Shown in pieces: positions 14,135 to 23,158 of a stretch of 64,000 nt of DNA (its first letter is position 1; each line of letters opens with the position of its first letter). The position numbers and the translations under genes are program-made. The notes beneath the pieces were generated by a model that was not told the origin of the DNA, searched no databases, and saw nothing but the letters and a program-made list of their open reading frames with translations. Origin of the DNA: a virus; IMG/VR virus record IMGVR_UViG_3300020477_001105, positions 1 through 64,000 of that record, one strand, 5' to 3'.

Positions 14135-14760
14135 AATACATTTATCCTTTTTGTTGATACTAATTTCTTGAACTGAGTATACTGCTGTAATATTGGAGAC
14201 ACATTTACATAATCTTTATACAGTTGTCGTTGTCTATTAAAATAATACCCTGTATCTAGAAAATATCCATCAAACCCAGTAACATATATCTTTGAGTTGG
14301 TAAAGATATAACATGCCATATCAATGGCAACAGTGCCAGTGTCAGGAATATTAAAATTACATCTCCGATCAGATGAGGTTGCGAGTAACCCATTATATGG
14401 GTAGTATATGTCCTTATATGCTAACTGCACATCTTCGGGTATATAAGTCACATTTAAATCTTTTACTGCTCTAGAATTTCTATGTGTAGACGCTACACCG
14501 GGGTAATGTGAACACCAATCATGAGGTGGAGAGGGATATGCCAACCAAATATCAATTTTTCTTACTCTATCAAAATTGCGTTCTAGTTTTTTCCATCTAG
14601 ATACGTATACATCAGTTTTTGACCCGACACAGTCTTCGTAACCGTCAATAACATAATTACCCATTCGGATTACAACATCACACCTATCAATAAACTGCCC
14701 GTTGCTCTCCTTAGCGGCACTTGGACCATTACCTATTATGCATACGCTGTGTGGCATCAT
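14131..14760 (-). CDS. Sialyltransferase-superfamily protein C
   Basis: A 209-residue paralog with CIIGNGPSAAKESNG, DRCDVVIRM, WLAYPSPPHDW and the block IPDTGTVAIDMA then IYVTGFDGYF. Like copy B, it lacks the H-x4-E motif at the aligned site (around NVSPILQQY). It starts with ATGATG, so the exact first residue is uncertain by one codon. It overlaps the ParB-like gene by 32 bp and the oxygenase gene by 4 bp. Confidence 0.68.
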   Translation of the reverse strand: MMPHSVCIIGNGPSAAKESNGQFIDRCDVVIRMGNYVIDGYEDCVGSKTDVYVSRWKKLERNFDRVRKIDIWLAYPSPPHDWCSHYPGVASTHRNSRAVKDLNVTYIPEDVQLAYKDIYYPYNGLLATSSDRRCNFNIPDTGTVAIDMACYIFTNSKIYVTGFDGYFLDTGYYFNRQRQLYKDYVNVSPILQQYTQFKKLVSTKRINVL

Positions 14761-15190
14761 TAATTACCTTATTTTCTGTAGATGTAAATTTATTTTCTAA
14801 ACTACGAAGTTCTATGTATCTATCATCAATAATGCACGGTATTTTAGAAATTTGGTGCCATATCGCAATAGCTACTCTGTGTTTACCGTTTAAAATATCA
14901 TAATTAGGAGTTAAAAAGACTGAATTATGATACCTGTTACTATCAAATGTTTTTCGACCTGGGTTACTGTAGAACCACCATAGTACATCCTCGTTAGTTA
15001 TTTGATAATTATCAATCCATCCGTGTTTGTCAAAGCTTCTAATTAAGCGCAAATATCTATATAAGCATTTTTTACTTTTATGTTTGGCATATATGTCATA
15101 TCCTAAATCATGCTTACCGTAAAATTGCTCTACAACTAAATAGTATATAGCGGCTGAGTCTATTTTCACATCACTTAAGCTCACAAACAT
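14729..15190 (-). CDS. ParB-like-domain protein
   Basis: A 153-residue protein with YDILNGKHRVAIAIW near the C-terminal third, the GKHR core of ParB/Srx-fold N-domains that bind or hydrolyse nucleotides. Similar stand-alone domains occur in polysaccharide clusters, with unknown function. The start is ATGATG; AATAAATA (15204-15197) ends exactly six bases before the second ATG at 15190, the spacing seen elsewhere here, so I use that codon. It overlaps both flanking sialyltransferase-like genes. Confidence 0.65.
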   Translation of the reverse strand: MFVSLSDVKIDSAAIYYLVVEQFYGKHDLGYDIYAKHKSKKCLYRYLRLIRSFDKHGWIDNYQITNEDVLWWFYSNPGRKTFDSNRYHNSVFLTPNYDILNGKHRVAIAIWHQISKIPCIIDDRYIELRSLENKFTSTENKVINDATQRMHNR

Positions 15191-15746
15191 CATTATTATT
15201 TATTAACCGCCTAATGTGCATAGTCTCAGTTAATATATTGTGATTATCATTCCACTGCTTGATATCAGTGTCCCAGTACTTACCGCTGAATCTAGTATCA
15301 CTCATGTCTAAAGAATAACCTGTAATATACAATTTATATGTCGGTAAATATTCGCCTGCCATCATTACACCTGCTGTTCCTAGCGTAATATCGGGAGTCT
15401 TTAATTCCGTACACATATCTTGTATGTCTATGTACTTCTCATTAGTAATATTATATTCTTGTAAATTACATGCATGCTCAGCGGCTGAACCATACCTATC
15501 GCTAAATTTATTTGGTGGTTCTGGATGTGGAAACCATACGTCACCTATAGTGTCTCTCTCTACGGGGTCAATGTTGATATATTTACCCCATCTCGTTATA
15601 CATATATCTGTACGAGTGCCTACATAATCTTCATATCCAGAGATAACGAATTTACCTAACCTGATGACTTTATCAAAAGAGTCAATCAGATTCCCATTTT
15701 TTGCATCCAATACACTAGATGAATTACCTACTACTATCGCTTTCAT
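15171..15746 (-). CDS. Sialyltransferase-superfamily protein D
   Basis: A 191-residue paralog: IVVGNSSSVLDAKNG, DSFDKVIRL, WFPHPEPPNKF and the block LGTAGVMMA then LYITGYSLD. It keeps HNILTE, the H-x4-E motif, so with copy A it is one of two that retain the presumed catalytic His. The first block has GNSSS in place of GNGxS. It overlaps the radical SAM gene upstream by 23 bp. Confidence 0.7.
   Translation of the reverse strand: MKAIVVGNSSSVLDAKNGNLIDSFDKVIRLGKFVISGYEDYVGTRTDICITRWGKYINIDPVERDTIGDVWFPHPEPPNKFSDRYGSAAEHACNLQEYNITNEKYIDIQDMCTELKTPDITLGTAGVMMAGEYLPTYKLYITGYSLDMSDTRFSGKYWDTDIKQWNDNHNILTETMHIRRLINNNDVCELK
15197..15204 (-). promoter_or_regulatory. Late-promoter octamer AATAAATA (internal to glycan cluster)
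   Basis: Six bases before ATG 15190. It lies inside the end of the upstream coding sequence. Confidence 0.5.
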
Positions 15747-16512
15747 AGCACCGTCTTAAAATATCAAATTGCTCCTTTCCATACACCTTTCCGTTGACGT
15801 CGCATTTGTTACAAGGTGATAGTGATCTATCAGAAGCAATTAAATTTGTTCTATATCGTTTCATTTCATCTGAAATCCAAATATCACTTATACATGAATC
15901 ATGAATATTTCCTATGACCCCGTTGCGTCCCCAATCTTGATCACATAGCAATATGTCACCGTTCCAATCAACCTGGCACTTATTGAATGGTAAATAGCAC
16001 ACATCATTATATTGTTCTTTTATCTGCCTCGTTTTAACATACCCGCTTCTATTATTCATATTCTCTATACCATAGTCTTGATTAGAGCTGTGATACCTCT
16101 CACGCAAGGTGTATGGTAATATATCATCAATTACTTCTTTGAGAGCGTCAATCTGGTCAGGTCCATCATACATAGAGACAATAATATTTGTTACACCGTT
16201 ATCTCGAAGATCTTTAACAGTGTCTCGTGTTAGCATATCTCCGTTAGTTACGACAGTGACACATTTAAATGAACAGTTATTGTTTGTTATAGCCTTGCAT
16301 AATTTATGTAACTGCGAGTGTAGTAGTGGTTCTCCAAACCCTGTAATAAACACTTCACCAGTATATTGTATATCTCTCAAATCTTCACCGATTTTGGTGG
16401 CGGTTGAGATTGACATGCGAAGATTTCGATTCGGGTACACTGACGGGTCCGATCGAGGGCAAAATACACATTTTCGGTTACATAGCTCAATCGGATTTAT
16501 GGTCACACGCAT
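15724..16512 (-). CDS. Radical SAM/SPASM enzyme, second copy
   Basis: A 262-residue enzyme. CX3CX2C (CNRKCVFC) lies at residues 11-18 when started at ATG 16512; SPASM-type cysteines follow (DILLCDQDW, then LSPCNKCDVNG) with GNIHDSCISDIW. It is a paralog of the gene at 9123; both share the CPRxxPxVYPN segment after the cluster-binding loop and an ITGFGE-type motif. I prefer 16512, which has AAGAG about 8 nt upstream, over 16575, which would overlap the GT8-like gene by 89 bp. Substrate unknown. Confidence 0.9.
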   Translation of the reverse strand: MRVTINPIELCNRKCVFCPRSDPSVYPNRNLRMSISTATKIGEDLRDIQYTGEVFITGFGEPLLHSQLHKLCKAITNNNCSFKCVTVVTNGDMLTRDTVKDLRDNGVTNIIVSMYDGPDQIDALKEVIDDILPYTLRERYHSSNQDYGIENMNNRSGYVKTRQIKEQYNDVCYLPFNKCQVDWNGDILLCDQDWGRNGVIGNIHDSCISDIWISDEMKRYRTNLIASDRSLSPCNKCDVNGKVYGKEQFDILRRCYESDSSR

Positions 16513-17179
16513 CAATGTACTCTTGATGATATCTATTCCAGATGTCTGCATAAGCTGTGTTTCTGTAATTATCAAGCCACGGACCTCCAGCGGTATAATG
16601 CAGTGCTCTAGGGTGGCCGTCTTTTGGCTCCTGGTACCAGTCTGTTAACCAATTCCATGTATGGTGCACCTCACCTATTTCATGATCCTCTAACCACATA
16701 AATCTGTGAAGATATTGGCCTGTTTCAGTATTTACTAATTTTCGTGTAACTTTCTCGTTTGAAGAGTGTTCACAATTCCACAATACCATGGATGACCAAT
16801 TTTTTCTAGGATATTGGTGTTGCACCTTTCCGTCCATTTTTGTTACCTGTTTTGGCTTATAATCATGCTTAACAACCATCACAGCATACCTGTCATCTAC
16901 TAACTCAAATAAATTATAGATATCACGGAGCCACAAAAAGTCAGAATCACAGAATACCGCCCATCCTTTATAGTCATTAAGATATGGTACTAGAAATCTA
17001 CTGAACGTAAATTCAGTTGATGATAGAGGGTCATCAGGTCTACTATACATTAAATTATAGCGTAAATCAGTTAACTTTAACGGTTTAACTTTAGCCAAGC
17101 TACAATGTTTTTTAATAGAGTACTTACAAACGTCGTAGGCTATAGGTTCTCTGCTATCCCATCCTACATATACGTTCAT
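16487..17179 (-). CDS. GT8-like glycosyltransferase
   Basis: A 230-residue GT-A transferase. It starts with MNVYVGWDSREPIAYDVCKY, has the metal-binding DxD in FCDSDFLWL (about 83-85), SSMVLWNC in the middle and HYTAGGPW near the C-terminus, all typical of GT8-like enzymes in phage and bacterial glycan clusters. It would transfer a sugar from a UDP donor. It opens the leftward glycan cluster and starts 4 bp after the stop of the 260-residue tail-associated gene. Confidence 0.85.
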   Translation of the reverse strand: MNVYVGWDSREPIAYDVCKYSIKKHCSLAKVKPLKLTDLRYNLMYSRPDDPLSSTEFTFSRFLVPYLNDYKGWAVFCDSDFLWLRDIYNLFELVDDRYAVMVVKHDYKPKQVTKMDGKVQHQYPRKNWSSMVLWNCEHSSNEKVTRKLVNTETGQYLHRFMWLEDHEIGEVHHTWNWLTDWYQEPKDGHPRALHYTAGGPWLDNYRNTAYADIWNRYHQEYIDACDHKSD

Positions 17180-17183
17180 ATAA

Positions 17184-17966
17184 TTACTTAATAACGAAGT
17201 CAGGAGGTGGTAATAATAACGGTGGCCAGAACTTACCTAATTCTTGAGGTGTCGTATGTATATTTAAGTCTAATTCGCTAGGTAATGCGTTTAACAGTTT
17301 TTTAATATCCTGTACAGCTTCAATCTCCTCTACTGGTCCATCCGCTTCCACGATAGCATCAATCTCATTATCGAGATATTTTATAGCATCATCTTTAGCT
17401 GATATAATTGCATTTTTCCAATTACTTCGAGCTCGCTTCATAACCTCATCTGTTGGTTCGTATACTTCAGACCATTTAAGATCCATAATCTCATACGTTT
17501 TTCTGTTATGAGATTCTAGGAAGTGTTCTATTTTTTCTACATTTGTCAAATTAGGCTTTAGTGTAGAGAAGTGATTACAACACTGAGGTATATAGTCACA
17601 CACATCTTTTAAATACTCAAACACCTCTTTACTCTCTGTATCAGTTTGCGGATTCGTGAAGTAATTAGGTCCCACTTCAGAGGGTAGGAACATAAATTCA
17701 AATTCATCTATTTTATCCTCAGCACAATCGAGAACAATATAGTCTTTATTTCTAATATCCCAAACCCAGATTTTATCACCTGTTAGTTTGTACTTCTTAC
17801 TACCGTCATCGAACAGTTTACCATCTGTCAGCAAATTTTCAGCTACAAGGAGTCTATTAAGTGTGCAGTGCACCACAGTGCGTTCTTCTTTATCTATATC
17901 AGTGCTATATGTAACCTTTACATATACCCACGGTAAGGCGTTTTCTATTGCTTCTCTTATAGTCAT
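17184..17966 (-). CDS. Hypothetical protein of the fiber region
   Basis: A 260-residue protein. The N-terminal half is mixed alpha/beta (VYVKVTYSTDIDKEERTVVH, later KIWVWDIRNKDYIVLDC). Residues about 165-235 form a charged helical region (EPTDEVMKRARSNWKN, then DAIKYLDNEID) and the end is Pro-rich (WPPLLLPPPDF). The helical, Trp-containing part recalls tail fiber assembly chaperones, but I cannot confirm it. It overlaps the S74 fiber gene upstream by 4 bp, which supports a fiber-assembly role. Confidence 0.7.
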   Translation of the reverse strand: MTIREAIENALPWVYVKVTYSTDIDKEERTVVHCTLNRLLVAENLLTDGKLFDDGSKKYKLTGDKIWVWDIRNKDYIVLDCAEDKIDEFEFMFLPSEVGPNYFTNPQTDTESKEVFEYLKDVCDYIPQCCNHFSTLKPNLTNVEKIEHFLESHNRKTYEIMDLKWSEVYEPTDEVMKRARSNWKNAIISAKDDAIKYLDNEIDAIVEADGPVEEIEAVQDIKKLLNALPSELDLNIHTTPQELGKFWPPLLLPPPDFVIK

Positions 17967-18778
17967 GATATCTCAGTCAGTTCAACGTCAAGCATACTGT
18001 AATTGACTTTTATGTAACCATTGTCATCTATCAACACAGCCTCTGGCAATACCTCTTGTATCTCTTTACCCATTACACCGGAAAATTTTCTGTTTGGATT
18101 TGTTCTATATGCAAATGAATATATATTATACCCCTTCCCAGATTTACCTATATACTTAATATCTGTCTTTAAACGGTTATCGGAAGTTAAATAATGATCA
18201 GGTACCGTTACACTAGCGTCTACGATCTCCGCAGCTGCTAAGGTGCCGTAACCTGGACCACTGCCCGAAGAGCTATCACCCGCACCGCAACCGTTATTAT
18301 CTTTCATGTAAAAATACCAAGTCCTATCACCAGTGTTGTTATGTAGGTCAGAAAATTGGTATGTTGTATTAGATCCGCTGCTAATCCAACCATTAGACTG
18401 CTGGCTATTCCCATGATATACAGATCTAGCATAATAATACGGTGTAGCGTTTGCATCACTTTGAGCGTAAGTTGTGAGAGTTAGATCTACTATACCATAT
18501 TTAAACCCACCGCGATTTCCTTCCGCCTCCGGTCGGCAATAATTTTGCACAACAGTAGCAGCGAGACCGTACAATTTATGAGCACTACGATACTCACTCA
18601 TTTTATAAGGTGCACTTCCATCATTATTAGGCATACAGTGATTCTGGTGATCTGCAACTGATCTGGCAGACAGACTCATATTGGTGCCACCACCGTTACC
18701 AGCAAAATATCCAATGCTGTCAGTGTCATCAGCACCTCTGAGCTTTATCTGCCCTGTATTATCAATACTATTACCCAT
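17963..18778 (-). CDS. Short tail fiber with C-terminal Peptidase S74 chaperone
   Basis: A 271-residue adhesin. Residues 1-200 are Gly/Ser/Asn/Tyr-rich fiber-like sequence (RSVADHQNHCMPNNDG; DHYLTSDNRLKT marks the junction). The last 72 residues are an intramolecular chaperone, Peptidase S74: SDNRLKTDIKYI with the nucleophile Ser, then MGKEIQEVLPEAV. It trimerises the fiber and is then self-cleaved. This copy lacks the terminal coiled coil (LIPLLIESIKEL) present in the other three. It overlaps the 626-residue fiber by 8 bp. Confidence 0.85.
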   Translation of the reverse strand: MGNSIDNTGQIKLRGADDTDSIGYFAGNGGGTNMSLSARSVADHQNHCMPNNDGSAPYKMSEYRSAHKLYGLAATVVQNYCRPEAEGNRGGFKYGIVDLTLTTYAQSDANATPYYYARSVYHGNSQQSNGWISSGSNTTYQFSDLHNNTGDRTWYFYMKDNNGCGAGDSSSGSGPGYGTLAAAEIVDASVTVPDHYLTSDNRLKTDIKYIGKSGKGYNIYSFAYRTNPNRKFSGVMGKEIQEVLPEAVLIDDNGYIKVNYSMLDVELTEIS

Positions 18779-20651
18779 TATTGTCCTCCAGCTGCTTGAC
18801 TCTGTCTGTCAATTCTTTGATAGATTCAATTAGGAGTGGTACCAGTTGATCATACTGTACACCTAGGTATCCATCTATTCTCTCCCTTACAGCTTCAGGG
18901 AGAACTTCTTGTACTTCCTGAGCTATAACACCGGCTTCAGTGTGATCTGGTCCATAAAATTCTTCAGGTTTACCTTCGAGCCATGAATCAGTCCATTTAA
19001 ACGTATAACCACCAATTCTGTTAACTTTATCTAATGCGCCAGTGATTCTGGTAACATCAGTCTTGAGTCTTTCATCAGATGAATAATATGCAATGATATC
19101 AGCTTCACCATATAGAGTACTACTAAAGTATCCTGTACCTGTAACCTTAAATTTATACCCAGCTGAAGCATCATTCCCGATACCGACATTGCCATCACTC
19201 GTAATCCTCATCCTTTCGGTGTTGGCTGTGAACAACGCCATCCAGTTTGATCCAGCATCGCCCTTGATGTACTGGTCGTGGTCGTTACCTAAATAGATGT
19301 ATCCATCGCTAGAATCATCTAGCATCAGCTTACCAGCTACGTGCAATTTCTGGGACGGTGAATCTGTGCCGATGCCGACGTTACCGCTAGAGTCGATGCG
19401 CATCCGCTCAGTGGCACTTGTTCCAAAGTAGATGTCTTTTGCTTCTTGCTGCCAAATAAAGAAGTGGTCGCTAGACAGCCCCAGCCGGGCACCATCCGAT
19501 GCAGTGCCCCCGGTAGTGGAGTCAGTGAATTGGATCTCTGGATTTGTCGAAGAATGCAAATGCAGCAATTGGCTGGGTACGGTAGTGCCAATCCCCACAT
19601 TGCCTGCGTTATTAACTATTACACGTGATGTACCACCGGTGGTGATGTTAATCTTATCACTGCCTGAGCGATATATACCTGTATCTGTGTCATCCGCAAA
19701 TGTAATGCTTGGACTGCCGGCAGCTCCATCGGATGCGAGGAAATCATTGGAGTTGACAGCAGTAGATCTAATTGTACCAGCGACTTCTAGTAAATAACTT
19801 GGGCTAGTAGTCCCTATGCCAACGTTACCCGACTGTGTAATTACAAGCCTTTGGCTCGCTTGCCCTGTTGCGTCAGAGATTCCAAAATTGTCTGAACCAT
19901 CAATGCCAAACCACCAGTTGTCTGCATCGTTTCCAGCTTGGTACTCCATCACACTGTTGGCTGTTGCGTTCTGAGCCTTTATGGCAACAACAGCAGCACC
20001 ATCTTTTCTGATATGAAGAATTTCGGACGGAGTCGAAATCCCGATGCCGACGTACCCGTTGTTATCAATGGTTGCGCGGATTGCTCCAGAAGTCCCAAGC
20101 TGAAGGAATGAGCCTGATGCAGTAGCAGCCATCACCGCTGCGCGAGCCGTAGTGCCTGTGCAAATTGTTCCTCCAGTGTTTCCTTCTACACCATAGACCG
20201 CCTGTGAGGTGGAACTTGATGAGTTTAGTAAAATTGAAAGATGGTCTGTGTCGTTTGGCCCTGTTATTTGTAGTTTTTGGGACGGTGACGAAGTGCCGAT
20301 GCCGACCTTATCTTCGAAGTAATTCCATCCACCAGTAGCGCTCAGCCCACCATATGCACTCAACCCACCACGAACTGAAAGCCGTGCGAGTGATTCATCA
20401 CCAATATCTCCAATACCTACTGAACCTGGACTGTCCGCATTTAAATATACTTGAGATTCGGAACCAATGCCAGCTGATGTCCATGGACTATTAGTATTAA
20501 AGAAGTTACTTAAATCTCCAAGTGTGATTTTAATAGAAGATAAACTATTAGCAGCAGTCCCTAGTGTGGCGTGCATAGCATCGCTGTGGCCGAGATCATA
20601 ATTGACAGGTACACCGGACAGCTCACTAATCTTTACAATATTAAATGACAT
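18771..20651 (-). CDS. Tail fiber with VGIGT repeats and S74 chaperone
   Basis: A 626-residue fiber. Residues 1-55 hold the shared anchor-like segment (ISELSGVPVNYDLG, then SSIKITLGDLSNF). Seven VGIGTxxP-type repeats fill about 75-500, each near strands that would build a triple beta-helix. The C-terminus is Peptidase S74 (SSDERLKTDVTRITGALDK, AGVIAQEVQEVLPEAV) with a final coiled coil (LLIESIKELTDRVKQLEDN). AAGGAAA lies about 9 nt before the ATG. Binds the host surface at the baseplate or tail side. Confidence 0.9.
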   Translation of the reverse strand: MSFNIVKISELSGVPVNYDLGHSDAMHATLGTAANSLSSIKITLGDLSNFFNTNSPWTSAGIGSESQVYLNADSPGSVGIGDIGDESLARLSVRGGLSAYGGLSATGGWNYFEDKVGIGTSSPSQKLQITGPNDTDHLSILLNSSSSTSQAVYGVEGNTGGTICTGTTARAAVMAATASGSFLQLGTSGAIRATIDNNGYVGIGISTPSEILHIRKDGAAVVAIKAQNATANSVMEYQAGNDADNWWFGIDGSDNFGISDATGQASQRLVITQSGNVGIGTTSPSYLLEVAGTIRSTAVNSNDFLASDGAAGSPSITFADDTDTGIYRSGSDKINITTGGTSRVIVNNAGNVGIGTTVPSQLLHLHSSTNPEIQFTDSTTGGTASDGARLGLSSDHFFIWQQEAKDIYFGTSATERMRIDSSGNVGIGTDSPSQKLHVAGKLMLDDSSDGYIYLGNDHDQYIKGDAGSNWMALFTANTERMRITSDGNVGIGNDASAGYKFKVTGTGYFSSTLYGEADIIAYYSSDERLKTDVTRITGALDKVNRIGGYTFKWTDSWLEGKPEEFYGPDHTEAGVIAQEVQEVLPEAVRERIDGYLGVQYDQLVPLLIESIKELTDRVKQLEDNNG

Positions 20652-20654
20652 AAA

Positions 20655-23138
20655 TTATCGTTTCCTTTTTAAATCTTCCAATTCACTCTTTATATTATCA
20701 TTATCTTCCTTAAGCTCTTTAATAGACTCGATTAACAGAGGTATTAATTGCTCATACTTAACAGCCAAGTGACCGTCGCTTCTCTCCTTAACTGCTTCAG
20801 GTAGAACTTCTTGTACCTCCTGCGCTATTACGCCAGCCTCTACTTCGTTATAACTCTCTATTGGTCTATGTAAGTCAGTATTCCACTTGAAGGTGTAGCC
20901 GCTAAGCTTCGTTACCTTATCCAATGCACCACCAATCTTAGTAATATCGTGCTTTAATCTTTCATCTGATGATGAGTATGCAACTATATCGTTTGGTGAA
21001 TGGAAAGCGCCACTATAATGAATATAGCACTCATTAGTAATTCCTGTTGCGTAAGCATTAGAAACACCTAGGTGCATATATGTACCACTACCAGTTTCTT
21101 GTAGGAATATACCAGCTTTAGGTTTATCAGAATTAGCATCATCTGTATTCCAGAATACACCTGGGGTATAAGCATCTGCTGTATAATCTGTACTAATTAA
21201 TATACCAGCTTTATCGACTGCTTGTGTGAAATGCGTCTTAGTAGCAGACTCATCTTGTCGCACAGAGAGTACTGCATCCGGTGCGGTAGTGCCGATGCCG
21301 ACTTTGCCATCATCCAGTATTCGCATTCTCTCAACCGCGTTAGAAGTAGTTTTAGGTATAGTCCAGAAAGTGAGATCAGTACCAGCTGCGCTACCTACCG
21401 TCCAGTCCTCAGCAGCATAAGCAGCTATTACCGCACCATGATCCCAATTAGAACCGCTATCCTCACTGCCTCCAAAATAGATAGCCCCAATATTCTGTGT
21501 ATCTGTAATAGTTGAATCCAGCACTGATATACCTATTGCAGGAGTTGCATCCGCAGCCACATGTAAAGCTCTGAGGGGGCTACTCGTCCCGATACCTACG
21601 TTACCGTTTTCGAGGATGGACATTGCAACACTATTATTAGTCGCTATTCTCAAATGTTCATCAGCATCTGCTTGGAAGTAAACTTTATTGGACCCAGCAT
21701 TGTCAAAATACAATGTTCCAGTGCCTCCTGTTGACTTATTAATAGTGATTGCTTCGTTACCTGTACCGTCACCAACCTCTAATTCTGTACCTGGTGTAAT
21801 CGTCCCGATGCCTACGTTACCTTCGATGCCGACATTACCTTGGAAGAAATTATCTCCTGTACTACATGCACTTAATGCACCACTAGCACTTATGTTACCA
21901 ACTACGGTGAGTGCTTCCTTTGGAGTTGTTGTTCCGATGCCTACGTTACCGTTGTCATCAAAAGTAATTTTATTTGCATCACTTGAATTACGAAACGTTA
22001 AACCCAACTGATCATTTGCGTGAATTTTATAAATCTGCGCGCTATCAGACCTAAATTGAAGGTTTGGAGTTATGGAACCAGATGTCCCATCTGCATCCAC
22101 AATACGTATAGCACAATCATCTGCACTTGTATCTGAATTTCCTCTAACGTGAAGTCTTGCAAGTACAGCCGAACCTGTTCCGATGCCTACTTCACCATGG
22201 AATACACTTTTCCCACATGCACTTAATGCACCACTAGCACTTATGTTACCGACTACGGTGAGTGCATCCTCTGGAGCTGTTGTTCCGATGCCTACGTTAC
22301 CGCTGGATCCATCAATGGCCAGCCTATATACAGTGTTTGTTCGATCATATACACCGAAGCCCTGATTAGATATGCCGTTTGAATTAAATAAGTCCCATGT
22401 TTTGTTGTTTGCGGAAAGCTGTATACCCGCCGATGTACTGGTGCTTGCGAAGTGGCAAACATTTCCTCCCCCTGTACGGGCCACCTCCAGGGTGAAATCC
22501 GGAGTTTCGGTTCCGATACCAACACTACCACCAGTGAATGTAGCACAATTCGCAGCACCACTTTGAGTTACCTTAAGAGCAGGTGCACCACCTGACTTAG
22601 TAGCAGCAGAGACTTCCAGTGCGCTAACTTCACTTACAATAGTGTTTAAGTATGTAGTACCACCTGTTGCGGATAGAGAACCTTCAATAACTGCGTCACC
22701 TTTAACTTTGAACTTCCAGTTATCACCAGCAAAATCTGTAGCACCGATACATACAGAAGATAACGTATAAATCTCAGTTTGAGTACTATGACCACCAGCA
22801 CCACCAGCACCAACTGGTTGCCAGATACCAGATGTAGCGTTAACGCTAGTATACATCGCAGTATTAACACCCCACGTAGCGCTATTTGCTACAGCTGTTG
22901 AATACAAACTCTCAACACCGAGCCAAGTACCTGCAGAAATGGCCGCGCCAACCATAGAGGTTCCACTCATATAATCTGGCTGGTATAAGTGAAGAGCACC
23001 AGATAAGTAGAAATTGCCCATAAATGGATCTGCCTGAGAAGCGATAGGGTCATCGGCGCTATCATAATATCCAGAAGTATTCTTGGTATGATGATTCTTA
23101 CCGTGCCATTTACTATGAAATCTTACATTATCTGACAT
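20655..23138 (-). CDS. Tail fiber with VGIGT repeats and S74 chaperone
   Basis: An 827-residue fiber. The first 100 residues include a Gly-rich head (SDNVRFHSKWHGKNHHT; GAGGAGGHST). Seven VGIGT repeats follow, including two nearly identical blocks (NISASGALSAC and TVVG) that come from an 88-bp direct repeat in the DNA. The S74 chaperone (SSDERLKHDITKIGGALDK, AGVIAQEVQEVLPEAV) and a long coiled coil (LLIESIKELKEDNDNIKSE) end the protein. Late octamer AATAAATA is 7 nt upstream. Confidence 0.9.
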   Translation of the reverse strand: MSDNVRFHSKWHGKNHHTKNTSGYYDSADDPIASQADPFMGNFYLSGALHLYQPDYMSGTSMVGAAISAGTWLGVESLYSTAVANSATWGVNTAMYTSVNATSGIWQPVGAGGAGGHSTQTEIYTLSSVCIGATDFAGDNWKFKVKGDAVIEGSLSATGGTTYLNTIVSEVSALEVSAATKSGGAPALKVTQSGAANCATFTGGSVGIGTETPDFTLEVARTGGGNVCHFASTSTSAGIQLSANNKTWDLFNSNGISNQGFGVYDRTNTVYRLAIDGSSGNVGIGTTAPEDALTVVGNISASGALSACGKSVFHGEVGIGTGSAVLARLHVRGNSDTSADDCAIRIVDADGTSGSITPNLQFRSDSAQIYKIHANDQLGLTFRNSSDANKITFDDNGNVGIGTTTPKEALTVVGNISASGALSACSTGDNFFQGNVGIEGNVGIGTITPGTELEVGDGTGNEAITINKSTGGTGTLYFDNAGSNKVYFQADADEHLRIATNNSVAMSILENGNVGIGTSSPLRALHVAADATPAIGISVLDSTITDTQNIGAIYFGGSEDSGSNWDHGAVIAAYAAEDWTVGSAAGTDLTFWTIPKTTSNAVERMRILDDGKVGIGTTAPDAVLSVRQDESATKTHFTQAVDKAGILISTDYTADAYTPGVFWNTDDANSDKPKAGIFLQETGSGTYMHLGVSNAYATGITNECYIHYSGAFHSPNDIVAYSSSDERLKHDITKIGGALDKVTKLSGYTFKWNTDLHRPIESYNEVEAGVIAQEVQEVLPEAVKERSDGHLAVKYEQLIPLLIESIKELKEDNDNIKSELEDLKRKR
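21864..21951. repeat. 88-bp direct repeat, copy 1
   Basis: Inside the 827-residue fiber gene. It matches 22215-22302 over 88 bp with about four mismatches and encodes one VGIGT repeat with its NISASGALSAC partner. Confidence 0.85.
22215..22302. repeat. 88-bp direct repeat, copy 2
   Basis: Partner of 21864-21951, 351 bp away. The spacing is a multiple of three (117 codons), so recombination between copies would keep the frame. Confidence 0.85.
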
Positions 23139-23145
23139 CTTAAAT

Positions 23146-23153
23146 TATTTATT
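23146..23153 (-). promoter_or_regulatory. Late-promoter octamer AATAAATA (827-residue fiber)
   Basis: Seven bases before the ATG at 23138. Confidence 0.62.
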
Positions 23154-23158
23154 CCTAA

